Assembly (NCBI GenBank): GCA_018711305.1
Contig: DVIL01000074.1
Coordinates: forward strand, 1-64,000
Reading direction: 5' to 3'
DNA: 64,000 nt
Source: Candidatus Coprenecus stercorigallinarum
Lineage (GTDB): Bacteria; Bacteroidota; Bacteroidia; Bacteroidales; UBA932
Positions 28,572 to 36,562 of the stretch are shown piece by piece (position 1 is the first letter of the stretch; each line of letters starts with the position of its first letter). The position numbers were made by a program, and so were the translations under genes. Under the pieces are notes generated by a model. That model was not told where the DNA came from and made no database searches. It saw only the letters and a list, made by a program, of their open reading frames with translations.

Positions 28572-29507
28572 CTATCTGAGCAGAATGTCACCGGTTCCGA
28601 GCAGACCGGACGAGGTATAGGCCTCAACGGTGTATACGCCCTTGGTGAATCCCTGTTCCGAAGCGAAATAGATGCATACCTCGACCTCGGCTCCCTGGTA
28701 ATCCACCTCACGCGACTCGGAATATACGAGCTGCTCGCCGTTCATCTCGAAGATTCGCTGCTGGTCGGAGGTCATCAGGATTCCGTCCGGTCCCTTGACA
28801 CGGATATACACCCGCATGGGGCCTTTGGGAGCAATGGAGTTCTCTATGAGAGACAGGCAGGTACGGAGTTTCTTTATACGGCTGCTGCGGTCGGTTTCCT
28901 TGTTGGAGGCATTGATGCCCACGATATTGATGCCACGGCCCTTGATCTCAGAGCCCTGTTCCACGAGACGGGCGTACTCATCGGTGGTCTTGCTGAGTTC
29001 CTGATAGCGCTCGGCAGACTTGGCGGCCTCTGCACGGGCCAGCTCGGCGTCCTTGCGCAACGCGATATTAAGAGTGTTGAGCGAGTCTATCTGGAAGATA
29101 TAGTGCTTCATGATAGAGCGGAGGGTTCCGAGCTCCTTCTCGTACTGACGGATCTTGCTGCGGTTGGCGGCATCGGTCTTCTTGATGCGGTCGAGCAGCT
29201 GGCTGACCTTCTCACGCTCGCGGTCCAGCTGGACGTTGAGGCTGTCGTTGTTCGACGAAAGCTGGGCATACTCACCCTGCAGCTCAATCAATTCATTGGT
29301 CAGGTTCTGCTTGTCGACAGTCAGGTCATTGATCATCTTCTGTCTGTCTATCCAGACATAAGCAAACACGGCTGCCAGGACGACGGCCACGACTGCCAGA
29401 ACTATGACTGTAACTTTCAATCCCTTGTTTCCATTGTCAGACTTGTTGTTCTGAGGGTTCCATTCAGGTGTGGAACCGACGCTCACGGGTCTTTTGTTCT
29501 CTTCCAT
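28572..29507 (-). CDS. single-pass membrane protein with long periplasmic coiled coil
   Basis: A 311-residue conserved Bacteroidales-type protein. After a polar N-terminus comes one transmembrane helix (about 31-52, VTVIVLAVVAVVLAAVFAYVWI) and then a heptad-rich coiled coil (about 55-190, LTNELIELQGEYAQLSSNND..., LLDRIKKTDAANRSKIRQYEKELG). A beta-rich globular domain ends the protein (about 195-311, GPMRVYIRVKGPDGILM..., EVEVCIYFASEQGF). I know no assigned function; the layout suggests a structural or spacer protein at the envelope. The track start is a TTG; the ATG at 29507 is used here. It is divergent from the 200-residue membrane protein gene. Confidence 0.7.
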   Translation of the reverse strand: MEENKRPVSVGSTPEWNPQNNKSDNGNKGLKVTVIVLAVVAVVLAAVFAYVWIDRQKMINDLTVDKQNLTNELIELQGEYAQLSSNNDSLNVQLDREREKVSQLLDRIKKTDAANRSKIRQYEKELGTLRSIMKHYIFQIDSLNTLNIALRKDAELARAEAAKSAERYQELSKTTDEYARLVEQGSEIKGRGINIVGINASNKETDRSSRIKKLRTCLSLIENSIAPKGPMRVYIRVKGPDGILMTSDQQRIFEMNGEQLVYSESREVDYQGAEVEVCIYFASEQGFTKGVYTVEAYTSSGLLGTGDILLR

Positions 29508-29535
29508 TTTCAATTAATCTGCTTTTAGTGTAAGG

Positions 29536-29562
29536 CAAAAATAATACGATTTGCTATATTTG
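29536..29562. promoter_or_regulatory. divergent -7 elements
   Basis: TATTTTTG on the minus strand (29543-29536) for the coiled-coil gene and TATATTTG on the plus strand (29555-29562) for the membrane protein gene, each about 30 bases from its start codon. Confidence 0.5.
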
Positions 29563-29593
29563 CGGCAAATTTAATCAAAAACAGCGAAAAATC

Positions 29594-30196
29594 ATGAGTC
29601 CTAAAGCCCGCAGGGTCGTCAGATCCGTCAAATACTTCTTCGTTTTCATCATACTCGGCTGCCTGGCACTTGCCATTGTCACCCTCATCACTCCCGGTGC
29701 ACATATCGCTGACTTGTTCAAGCCATTCGATCAGGGCGGCATGCTCAAGGAAGGTGCATGGTGGCAGATGCTGCTGCTCTTCGGAGCCATAGCCGTCGTG
29801 TATCCCGGCCTGGTATTCGTGAAAAAGGAAGTGATGATAGAAGGTGATTTTGAAGACCACAGAGACACCATCGTCAACCAGTTCGAGAGCCTCGGCTACG
29901 TAAAGACAGCTGAGGATGAAGACAAGCTGACTTTCCGCATACGCAGCAAGTACACCCGCTTCATGAGGGCCTACGAGGACGCCGTGACCATCACCAAAGG
30001 CACAGCCCCGCTGATTCTCAGCGGAAACAGGAAAGACATCCTACGTCTGGAAAGCCACATCACTTACGCCCTTCGCGATGACATCGGAGGGGGCGCGGCA
30101 CAGAAGCACGATGACCCCTACGATTTCGGCAGCGGTGATACAACGGACACTCAGTCCGACAATGCCGGACAGCAGAACCGGGAAGATAACAAATAG
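29594..30196 (+). CDS. conserved two-helix membrane protein
   Basis: A 200-residue protein with two N-terminal transmembrane helices (about 14-37 FFVFIILGCLALAIVTLIT and about 59-76 MLLLFGAIAVVYPGLVFV). A soluble domain follows (about 80-165, IEGDFEDHRDTIVNQFESLGYVKTAEDEDKLTFRIRS..., TRFMRAYEDAVTI), then a polar, probably disordered tail rich in Asp, Thr and Gln. I do not recognise the family. The DUF2007 gene starts four bases after its stop, so the two are expressed together and may be related in role. Confidence 0.65.
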   Translation: MSPKARRVVRSVKYFFVFIILGCLALAIVTLITPGAHIADLFKPFDQGGMLKEGAWWQMLLLFGAIAVVYPGLVFVKKEVMIEGDFEDHRDTIVNQFESLGYVKTAEDEDKLTFRIRSKYTRFMRAYEDAVTITKGTAPLILSGNRKDILRLESHITYALRDDIGGGAAQKHDDPYDFGSGDTTDTQSDNAGQQNREDNK

Positions 30197-30200
30197 CATC

Positions 30201-30413
30201 ATGAAAGTAGTCAGAAAATTCGACAACGCCATTTCGGCCAACATCTGTAAAGGTGTCCTCGAGGAAAACGGTGTTCCTGCCTTTGTCCTCGGCGAAAACC
30301 TCGTCTGGTCAACCGGAGCAGTCAACACCGATCTGGTCTCCATAGAGGTAGTGGTCGACGATTCCCTCTACGACCGTGCCATGGAAATACTCAGTTCCAG
30401 CCCGGTAGAATAA
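30201..30413 (+). CDS. DUF2007-family putative signal-transducing protein
   Basis: A 70-residue protein matching the small DUF2007 family: MKVVRKFDNAISANICKGVLEENGVPAFVLGENL then SIEVVVDDSLYDRAMEIL. The fold is ferredoxin/PII-like and the role is thought to be regulatory, by analogy only. The track ORF starts upstream in another gene's frame; the ATG at 30201, right after the upstream stop, is the correct start. Confidence 0.75.
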   Translation: MKVVRKFDNAISANICKGVLEENGVPAFVLGENLVWSTGAVNTDLVSIEVVVDDSLYDRAMEILSSSPVE

Positions 30414-30520
30414 TCCCGTCAGAATCCAGACTATCCCCTGTCCGCAGGCACTTCTGCCGGACATGCCTCTTCAATACCCTTCGCAACAGCACCGAATCAC
30501 GGCAATCGCTCAAAAAAAAA

Positions 30521-30576
30521 TTTGGTGGAAAAAATTTTTTACCTACTTTTGTAGTGTAATAGCAAACTAATACACT
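30521..30576 (+). promoter_or_regulatory. strong promoter plus GntR (YtrA-type) operator
   Basis: TTTG (30521-30524), 19 bases, TACTTTTG (30544-30551): an ideal Bacteroidetes promoter. Immediately after it, AGTGTAATAG-CAAA-CTAATACACT (30553-30576) is a near-perfect inverted repeat over the transcription start, as expected for a YtrA-subfamily repressor site. The likely binder is the GntR protein encoded third in this operon. Confidence 0.78.
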
Positions 30577-30623
30577 GCAAGGGTAGGACATCTACGACAA
30601 TATAACATAAAAAGCATAAAGTT

Positions 30624-31466
30624 ATGGACACCAAAAAAACGGTCGTCAAGATCGACCACCTGAAGTTCAACTACAGAAAACACATTGTGTTCGAGGATCT
30701 GAACCTCGAACTGGAACCCGGCCGGATATACGGTCTGCTCGGCGAGAACGGTGTGGGCAAGACCACATTGCTGCGTATCATCTGCGGGCTGCTGCATACC
30801 AAAAGCGGAAAATGCTCAGTGGACGGCATACCCTCCGAGAATCGCAATCCTGAGATGCTCAAGGAGCTCTACTATGTCCCGGAAATATTTCTGGCTCCCT
30901 CCATTTCCGTAAACACTTTCGCAAAGAGCAACTCACTGCTCTACCCTCATTGGGATGCCGCTCAGTTCAAGAGGTTGTGTCAGACCTTCGAAGTCGACCC
31001 CTCCTGCCGGTTCGACAAGCTCTCCCACGGCCAGCAGAAAAAGGCCCTGATAGCTTTTGCCCTGGCCCTGAACACCCGCATCCTGCTGATGGACGAGCCT
31101 TCCAACGGTCTGGACATCCCCTCGAAGACCACCCTCCGCAAGGTCATCTCAGAGTGCGCTACCGAAGACAAACTCATCGCCATCTCAACCCACCAGGTAC
31201 GCGACCTGGAAAACCTTATCGACCCTGTCATCATACTCGACCGCAGCGGTCTGATCATCAACGCCTCCATTGAGCGTATCAGCGAAAAACTGCTCTTCAC
31301 CATGAGCCAGAACCTCGATCCGGAAGCCTACTGGAGCGAAAGCAGCCTCAGCGGTTACTATCAGGTCGTTCCCAACCGCGAGGGCATGCCTTCCAGAGTA
31401 AACCTCGAAGCCCTCTTCAACGCCGCTCTCGGAAACAAGGAAACTTTCAAGGCACTGTTCAGATAA
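30624..31466 (+). CDS. ABC transporter ATP-binding protein (YtrB-like)
   Basis: A 280-residue ABC ATPase: Walker A GENGVGKTT (40-48), signature LSHGQ (133-137), Walker B ILLMDEPSNGLD (153-164), H-loop STHQ. The Q-loop position reads YYVPEIF, with Glu in place of the usual Gln. It is the first gene after the GntR-type operator and is followed by its membrane partner and by the GntR regulator, the YtrA/B arrangement linked in Firmicutes to cell-wall antibiotic stress. An exporter or sensing role is inferred. Confidence 0.88.
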   Translation: MDTKKTVVKIDHLKFNYRKHIVFEDLNLELEPGRIYGLLGENGVGKTTLLRIICGLLHTKSGKCSVDGIPSENRNPEMLKELYYVPEIFLAPSISVNTFAKSNSLLYPHWDAAQFKRLCQTFEVDPSCRFDKLSHGQQKKALIAFALALNTRILLMDEPSNGLDIPSKTTLRKVISECATEDKLIAISTHQVRDLENLIDPVIILDRSGLIINASIERISEKLLFTMSQNLDPEAYWSESSLSGYYQVVPNREGMPSRVNLEALFNAALGNKETFKALFR

Positions 31467-31496
31467 TAAATAATTCAAATCAAACTTACCACTGAC

Positions 31497-32336
31497 ATGA
31501 ACGCAACATTCAACATACGCAGATTCGGGCTCAATATCTACAAGGAGCTCCTCGAAAAATACAGGGTCATCCTCGGCTTCTGGGCCGTAATCGCACTGGT
31601 ATACCTGATGTTCTGGGGCATGGCGCTCCTGCTGGGAAGTAATGTGGGAGAATACTCCCGCGGCACTGTCGCCATCACCTTGCTGCAGTTCTACTGCTGC
31701 CTCATTCCCTTCCTGATCTACAAAAACGAGAACCGCCACATCGAGGGCACATTCTACGGCATCGCCCCGGCATCCACTCTCGAGAAGACCCTGACTGTCT
31801 TCGTTATAGTCACCCTTCTCTTCCCCGCCCTGACTACCGTCCTGATGCTGTCGCTCGACTCCCTGCTCTCCGTCATGCCCACTGAGAGCGGCTTCAACGG
31901 ACACATCTGGGACACTGTCTTCTCATCCGACCGGTTCATGAGCGGACTGGAGAATTCCATATCCACAGAAGAAGGCAGGGACATACTGGACACTCTGTTC
32001 TTCGGAATCCCCAATGTCCTCTTCAACCCCTTCCTGAGCATGATTCTCGGCCAGGCTTCATTCGTCTTTTTCGCCATGCTGTTCCGCAACCACAAGATAG
32101 GCAAGACCCTCCTGGTGATCTGCGGTGTAGGATTTCTGCTCTCGATGGGAGCCACATGGTCGATAGTATCCACCGTAAAGCATCTCGAAGCCGAATCCCT
32201 CAGTTCCATGGATGCCGAAATCATGGCGAGATGGATGAAGAATTTCGTAAAGACAGTCATGGTCTTCACCTGCTACATCCTCCCTGTCATATTCTGGGTT
32301 CTGACATACTTCCGTATCCGCCGGGTACAATACTGA
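31497..32336 (+). CDS. ABC transporter permease
   Basis: A 279-residue polytopic membrane protein with about six hydrophobic segments (VILGFWAVIALVYLMFWGMALL, TLLQFYCCLIPFLIY, VFVIVTLLFPALTTVLML, PFLSMILGQASFVFFAMLF, GKTLLVICGVGFLLS, VMVFTCYILPVIFWVLTYF). It has no family signature beyond an ABC-2-like topology. It lies 30 bases after the ATPase gene and 13 bases before the GntR gene, so it is almost certainly the membrane subunit of that transporter. Confidence 0.75.
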   Translation: MNATFNIRRFGLNIYKELLEKYRVILGFWAVIALVYLMFWGMALLLGSNVGEYSRGTVAITLLQFYCCLIPFLIYKNENRHIEGTFYGIAPASTLEKTLTVFVIVTLLFPALTTVLMLSLDSLLSVMPTESGFNGHIWDTVFSSDRFMSGLENSISTEEGRDILDTLFFGIPNVLFNPFLSMILGQASFVFFAMLFRNHKIGKTLLVICGVGFLLSMGATWSIVSTVKHLEAESLSSMDAEIMARWMKNFVKTVMVFTCYILPVIFWVLTYFRIRRVQY

Positions 32337-32349
32337 CACATTTTTAAAA

Positions 32350-32736
32350 ATGCAAGCGACCATGGAATTCGACCAGCATAAACCCATCTACCTGCAGATA
32401 GCCGACGCGATATGCGAGCGCATCCTGACAGGTCTGTGGCCGGAAGGCGAGCGCATCCCGTCAGTAAGGGAATGCGGCATCTCCCTCGAGGTCAATCCCA
32501 ACACCGTAGCCCGCTCCTATGACGAGCTCTCTTCCGAGGGCATCATCCACAACAAGCGCGGCATCGGGTACTTCGTCAGCCCGGGAGCCAAGAATGTCAT
32601 CCGCGACAAGCAGCGCGAAAGTTTCGTCTCCGGCGACCTGAAAGAGGTCTTCAGGAAAATGGAGATCCTCGGCATATCCATCGAGGACATATCTTCCCTC
32701 TACCACAAATATATTTCCAAAGGTTCCAAGGAATAA
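32350..32736 (+). CDS. GntR-family regulator, YtrA subfamily
   Basis: A 128-residue short GntR protein: an N-terminal winged helix (KPIYLQIADAICERILTGLW, RIPSVRECGISLEVNPNTVARSYDELSSEGII, GIGYFV) and only a two-helix C-terminal dimerisation part, the hallmark of the YtrA subfamily. It probably represses its own operon through the AGTGTA inverted repeat at 30553. Translation could start at 32350 or at the ATG at 32362 (MEFDQHKPIYLQ). Here the regulator is third in the operon rather than first. Confidence 0.9.
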   Translation: MQATMEFDQHKPIYLQIADAICERILTGLWPEGERIPSVRECGISLEVNPNTVARSYDELSSEGIIHNKRGIGYFVSPGAKNVIRDKQRESFVSGDLKEVFRKMEILGISIEDISSLYHKYISKGSKE

Positions 32737-32745
32737 CACGGTACA

Positions 32746-35238
32746 ATGAAACACAATACTACAATAAGGGCAGCGACGGCCGTCACCGCCCTGCTCCTCT
32801 GGGCTGTCTGCGCCTCAGCCCGTCCGCAGAACGGCCGCAGCATCTCCGGCACAGTCATCGATGCCGCTACATCACAGCCCATAGAGTTCGCAACAGTGGC
32901 CCTCATAGCACCGGACAGTACGGTAGTGAACGGCACTACCACCGACTCCGCCGGCCAGTTCACCATTGACCGCATCCCCTCCTCCGGCAACTACCGGCTG
33001 CTGGCTTCATTCATCGGCTACAAAGACCTCGTCACAGCCCTGGACGGCATACCATCACAGGGAGCCGTGATAGCCCTGGAGCCGGACACCGAAATGCTGG
33101 CTGAAGCCGTCGTCACGGCACGGCGCCCGGTAATCGAGCAGAAGCTGGACAAGATCGTGATGAATGTCTCGGATGCCGTCTCCACCGAAGGCAGCAACGG
33201 CACAGACCTGCTCCGCAAGGCCCCCGGCGTGACGATAGATTTCGACGGTAACGTAAAGCTCAACGGCTCTACCGTAGCCGTATGGCTGGACGGCCGTCCC
33301 TCCAACCTTTCCGGAAAGGAGCTGGAAGTCCTGCTCCAGTCCACTGACGGCACTACCATCGACAGGATAGAGATAATGGCCCATCCCTCGGCCAAATACG
33401 ATGCAGCGGGCGGAGGCGGTATCATCAACATCGTCACCAAGAAAAACTTCATGGAGGGCCTGAACGGCTCGGTCAATCTCAGCTACGGCGGCATGTACTT
33501 CGACCGCTACAACCAGAACGCCGACGGTTCCCTCAACCTCAACTACCGAGGACGCAAGACCAACACGTTCCTCACCTACAGCGCAGGCTACGATGACATG
33601 AACGCGAACCTCCTGTCCGAGTCCCTCTACGGCAGCAACTACGAGATGGCCATGTCCAATACATCCAACATGCTCATGCGCAACTTCAACCAGATGTTCC
33701 GCGCCGGCAACGACTGGTACATCTCCGACAAGGACGTCTTGGGAGTGATTGTCAACGGAACGTTCCGCAACGGCAGCACCGATACCTACGGGGATAATTT
33801 CACAGAGCATACCCTCAACGGCAGCCCTGTAGCCAGGCTTCTGAGCGACATCGACAACAATGACCGTTTCGACGGAGTCTCCGCCAACCTCAACTACACC
33901 CGCACCTTCGACCAGAGCAAGATGCAGGAACTGACCCTCAACGCCGACTACTCCTGGTACGACATCAGCAACAGGAGCCGGCAGGAAGATATCCCAGACC
34001 CGGATTTCACTCCCCTGATGATACTGGACTCCACGATCTTCCGTCAGAATGCCGCCCAAAACCTCCAGATATGGTCCGCCAAGGCCGACTACCAGCAGCT
34101 GTTCTGGCAGACAGGCCTTTTAGAAGCCGGTCTGAAATGGTCCCGCACCATCACCGACAACAACTCGGTACGCGAGGACTTCTTCCACAATACCTGGAAC
34201 TACAACGACAGTCTCTCCAACCTCTTCCTCTACGACGAGCAGATAGCCGCAGCATACATCTCGGCAGCCAAGAGTTTCGGACAGAAGTGGTCGGTCAAGA
34301 TAGGACTGCGGGGTGAATACACCTATGCCCGCGGAGACTGGCGCAGTGCGGAAAAAACCAGCGTCAAGAGCTATTTCAACCTCTTCCCCACCGCATTCGT
34401 AAGCTACATGCCCACCCAGAAGTGGCGTCTGGCCGCCTCCTATACCCGCCGTATCAACCGCCCGGGCTACAGCCAGCTCAACCCCTTCCGCACCTACATC
34501 TCGTCCAACTCCTACACCGAGGGAGACCCCAACCTGGACCCCCAGTTCTCCGACCAGGTCTCCCTTACAGTCGGCTACGGACAGCACCTCAACCTGAGCC
34601 TGCTCTACCAGCACAACTCCAACCTCATCATGCAACACCCCGAGGTCAATCCCGACAACGGCGAGCAGCGCCTGATCTGGGAAAATTTCGGCACACAGGA
34701 GATAGCCGGTGCTGCACTGTCCATATCCGAACTGCCCATCACCAAGTGGCTTAACATATCAGCCAACTACTTAGCCGCCTACAACGGCAATACCAGCACA
34801 GAAGGCAGCTACTCGGACGGCTCGTTCATCCAGAGTTTCTACGGCAACCTCACATTTCTCCTGCCCAAGGAATGGAAGATCGAGGCAGGAGGCTTCGGAA
34901 ACGGAAACATGACCATCGGCTACATGAGCATACGCCCTATGTACATGCTCTTCGCCGGCATAAAGAAAAATCTCTGGGACGGCCGGGGCACCATCGCCCT
35001 CAATGTCCAGGACCTTCTCCGCTCTTTCGCGACCAATGTGGAGTCCTACACCGGAAACGTCCGCACCTACCGCATCGACCAGCGCATCAACATGCAGAAG
35101 GTCACCCTCTCGTTCAGCTGGCGCTTCGGCACAGCCTCGAACGTCCGCAGACGCAATGTGGGCAATGTGGAGGAATCCTCCCGCGTAGGCGGTTCCTCAG
35201 GCATCAGCACCGGGCAGACCGGTATGGGAGGCAGATAA
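32746..35238 (+). CDS. outer-membrane beta-barrel protein, TonB-dependent-receptor-like, with CarboxypepD_reg domain
   Basis: An 830-residue outer-membrane protein. A signal peptide (to about residue 25, CASARPQ) is followed by a carboxypeptidase-regulatory-like beta sandwich (about 30-115, ISGTVIDAATSQPIEFATVAL). Next is a plug-like domain (about 120-215, with MNVSDAVSTEGSNGTDLLRKAPGV and GGGGIINIVTKK), then a beta barrel (about 230-800) of the outer-membrane beta-barrel family, and a polar Gly/Ser/Arg-rich tail. No TonB box is obvious, so it may be a receptor-like protein of uncertain TonB dependence. It follows the GntR gene by nine bases and is likely in the same regulated operon; the substrate is unknown. 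Confidence 0.85.
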   Translation: MKHNTTIRAATAVTALLLWAVCASARPQNGRSISGTVIDAATSQPIEFATVALIAPDSTVVNGTTTDSAGQFTIDRIPSSGNYRLLASFIGYKDLVTALDGIPSQGAVIALEPDTEMLAEAVVTARRPVIEQKLDKIVMNVSDAVSTEGSNGTDLLRKAPGVTIDFDGNVKLNGSTVAVWLDGRPSNLSGKELEVLLQSTDGTTIDRIEIMAHPSAKYDAAGGGGIINIVTKKNFMEGLNGSVNLSYGGMYFDRYNQNADGSLNLNYRGRKTNTFLTYSAGYDDMNANLLSESLYGSNYEMAMSNTSNMLMRNFNQMFRAGNDWYISDKDVLGVIVNGTFRNGSTDTYGDNFTEHTLNGSPVARLLSDIDNNDRFDGVSANLNYTRTFDQSKMQELTLNADYSWYDISNRSRQEDIPDPDFTPLMILDSTIFRQNAAQNLQIWSAKADYQQLFWQTGLLEAGLKWSRTITDNNSVREDFFHNTWNYNDSLSNLFLYDEQIAAAYISAAKSFGQKWSVKIGLRGEYTYARGDWRSAEKTSVKSYFNLFPTAFVSYMPTQKWRLAASYTRRINRPGYSQLNPFRTYISSNSYTEGDPNLDPQFSDQVSLTVGYGQHLNLSLLYQHNSNLIMQHPEVNPDNGEQRLIWENFGTQEIAGAALSISELPITKWLNISANYLAAYNGNTSTEGSYSDGSFIQSFYGNLTFLLPKEWKIEAGGFGNGNMTIGYMSIRPMYMLFAGIKKNLWDGRGTIALNVQDLLRSFATNVESYTGNVRTYRIDQRINMQKVTLSFSWRFGTASNVRRRNVGNVEESSRVGGSSGISTGQTGMGGR

Positions 35239-35249
35239 GACCGGAGACA

Positions 35250-35984
35250 ATGGGCAATCCGTATTTCAGATTCAAGCAATTCACCGTATGGCATGACCGG
35301 TGCGCGATGAAAGTGGGAACCGACGGGGTCCTGCTGGGGGCGTGGGCCGGTCAGGGCTGTCCGGATGCATTTCCCGGGACAATTCTGGACATAGGCACAG
35401 GAAGCGGGCTGATCGCCCTGATGCTGGCCCAACGATTCCCCGGAGCACAGGTCACAGGTATTGACATCGATGCCGCAGCAGCGGCCCAGGCAGCGGAAAA
35501 TTTCGCGGCCTCCCCCTGGCCGCAGCGGCTCAACTCCCTGCACATATCCATCCAGGACTTCCTCTGCAGAGCCGAAGCCTGCCAGAACCGGCGTTTCGAC
35601 CTGATAGTCTCCAATCCGCCCTTCTACGACACCACCCTCACCAGTCCGGACTCGCAACGCACTACAGCCCGCCACACCTCCACATTACCCTATTCGGAAC
35701 TGATGAGATGCAGTGCGTCCCTGCTTTCCGACAAAGGCATGCTCGCTATAGTCATTCCTGCCGAATACTGGAAGCCGATTTTCCATGAAGCCAGTGCCAA
35801 TGGCCTTACACTCCGACATCTGACGAAAGTCCATTCGACCCCGTCTTCAGGGATACGACGCCTGCTTATATCTTTCGGCAAAGGAGAAGGACCGACAGGC
35901 TCCGACGAAGTCCTCCTGACCGGAAGCGACGGCAACCGCTCCGAGTGGCACAGAGGACTGACCGGAGACTTCTACCTGAAATGA
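35250..35984 (+). CDS. trmN6: tRNA1(Val) (adenine37-N6)-methyltransferase
   Basis: A 244-residue class I SAM-dependent N6-adenine methyltransferase (YfiC/TrmN6). MGNPYFRFKQFTVWHDRCAMKVGTDGVLLGAW is the typical N-terminus, LDIGTGSGLIAL (about 46-57) binds SAM and LIVSNPPFYD (about 118-127) is the catalytic NPPF motif. The enzyme methylates A37 of tRNA-Val. The track ORF is longer but begins inside the preceding gene; the ATG at 35250, 11 bases after that stop, is the true start. The 3' end overlaps the convergent DUF3109 gene by 13 bases. Confidence 0.92.
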   Translation: MGNPYFRFKQFTVWHDRCAMKVGTDGVLLGAWAGQGCPDAFPGTILDIGTGSGLIALMLAQRFPGAQVTGIDIDAAAAAQAAENFAASPWPQRLNSLHISIQDFLCRAEACQNRRFDLIVSNPPFYDTTLTSPDSQRTTARHTSTLPYSELMRCSASLLSDKGMLAIVIPAEYWKPIFHEASANGLTLRHLTKVHSTPSSGIRRLLISFGKGEGPTGSDEVLLTGSDGNRSEWHRGLTGDFYLK

Positions 35985-36562
35985 GCGGCAGCAGCCTCCA
36001 TCGCCCGGTAGAATTCTTCTCCGAAAGCATCGGTCAACGGCTTCTGCAGAAACCTGTACACAGGGACCCCTTCCCTCCTGCCTTTGGCAAAAGCACAGGC
36101 ACAGATATTCCAGCGGTGAAGATTGAGAGCGGTCATACCATTGGAGAGTTTCAGTACCCGGATGGGATACAGCCGGCACGAAATGGGCTTGATGAAGTCC
36201 GAACCGCCGCGGCACCACGATCTCTCGATGGTACAGAACCAGTTTCCATCCTCATCACAGGCGGCATAGGCACATTCTTCCTTTCCCGGCACAAGCGGAG
36301 TTACGATATCCCCGTCCGCATCTATCTCGAAAAAGCCTTTTTCTTCTATCACTGCCCGCCCGCCAGGAGACATCAGTGGGGAGAACTCCGCATAATTGGC
36401 CTCGATCCGTTCCGACTCTTCCTCTTCCATGGGAGCCCCGCTGTCGCCTATAATGCAGCATGCACCGCCGCAGACCCCGTAATCACAGGAAAAGCACTCT
36501 GTAAATATCTCAGAAGAGACTATCTTATCTTCTATTATCACCATAGTTTCCATATATTCCAT
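35972..36562 (-). CDS. DUF3109 family cysteine-rich protein
   Basis: A 196-residue protein of the DUF3109 family, typical of Bacteroidetes. It is rich in cysteines: CFSCDYGVCGGACCIIGDSGAP near residue 23, then ECAYAACDEDGNWFCTIERSWC and PISCRLYPIRV, and WNICACAF. The pattern resembles YkgJ-type putative metal or iron-sulfur proteins. Its function is not known. The track start is a GTG; the ATG at 36562 overlaps the upstream peptidase stop by one base (TGATG), so the two are translationally coupled. Confidence 0.8.
   Translation of the reverse strand: MEYMETMVIIEDKIVSSEIFTECFSCDYGVCGGACCIIGDSGAPMEEEESERIEANYAEFSPLMSPGGRAVIEEKGFFEIDADGDIVTPLVPGKEECAYAACDEDGNWFCTIERSWCRGGSDFIKPISCRLYPIRVLKLSNGMTALNLHRWNICACAFAKGRREGVPVYRFLQKPLTDAFGEEFYRAMEAAAAHFR

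Noticed and set aside
34872-35249. N-terminal extension of the trmN6 ORF in the track
   Set aside because: This part lies inside the 3' end of the outer-membrane protein gene in another frame; the conserved N-terminus starts at 35250.
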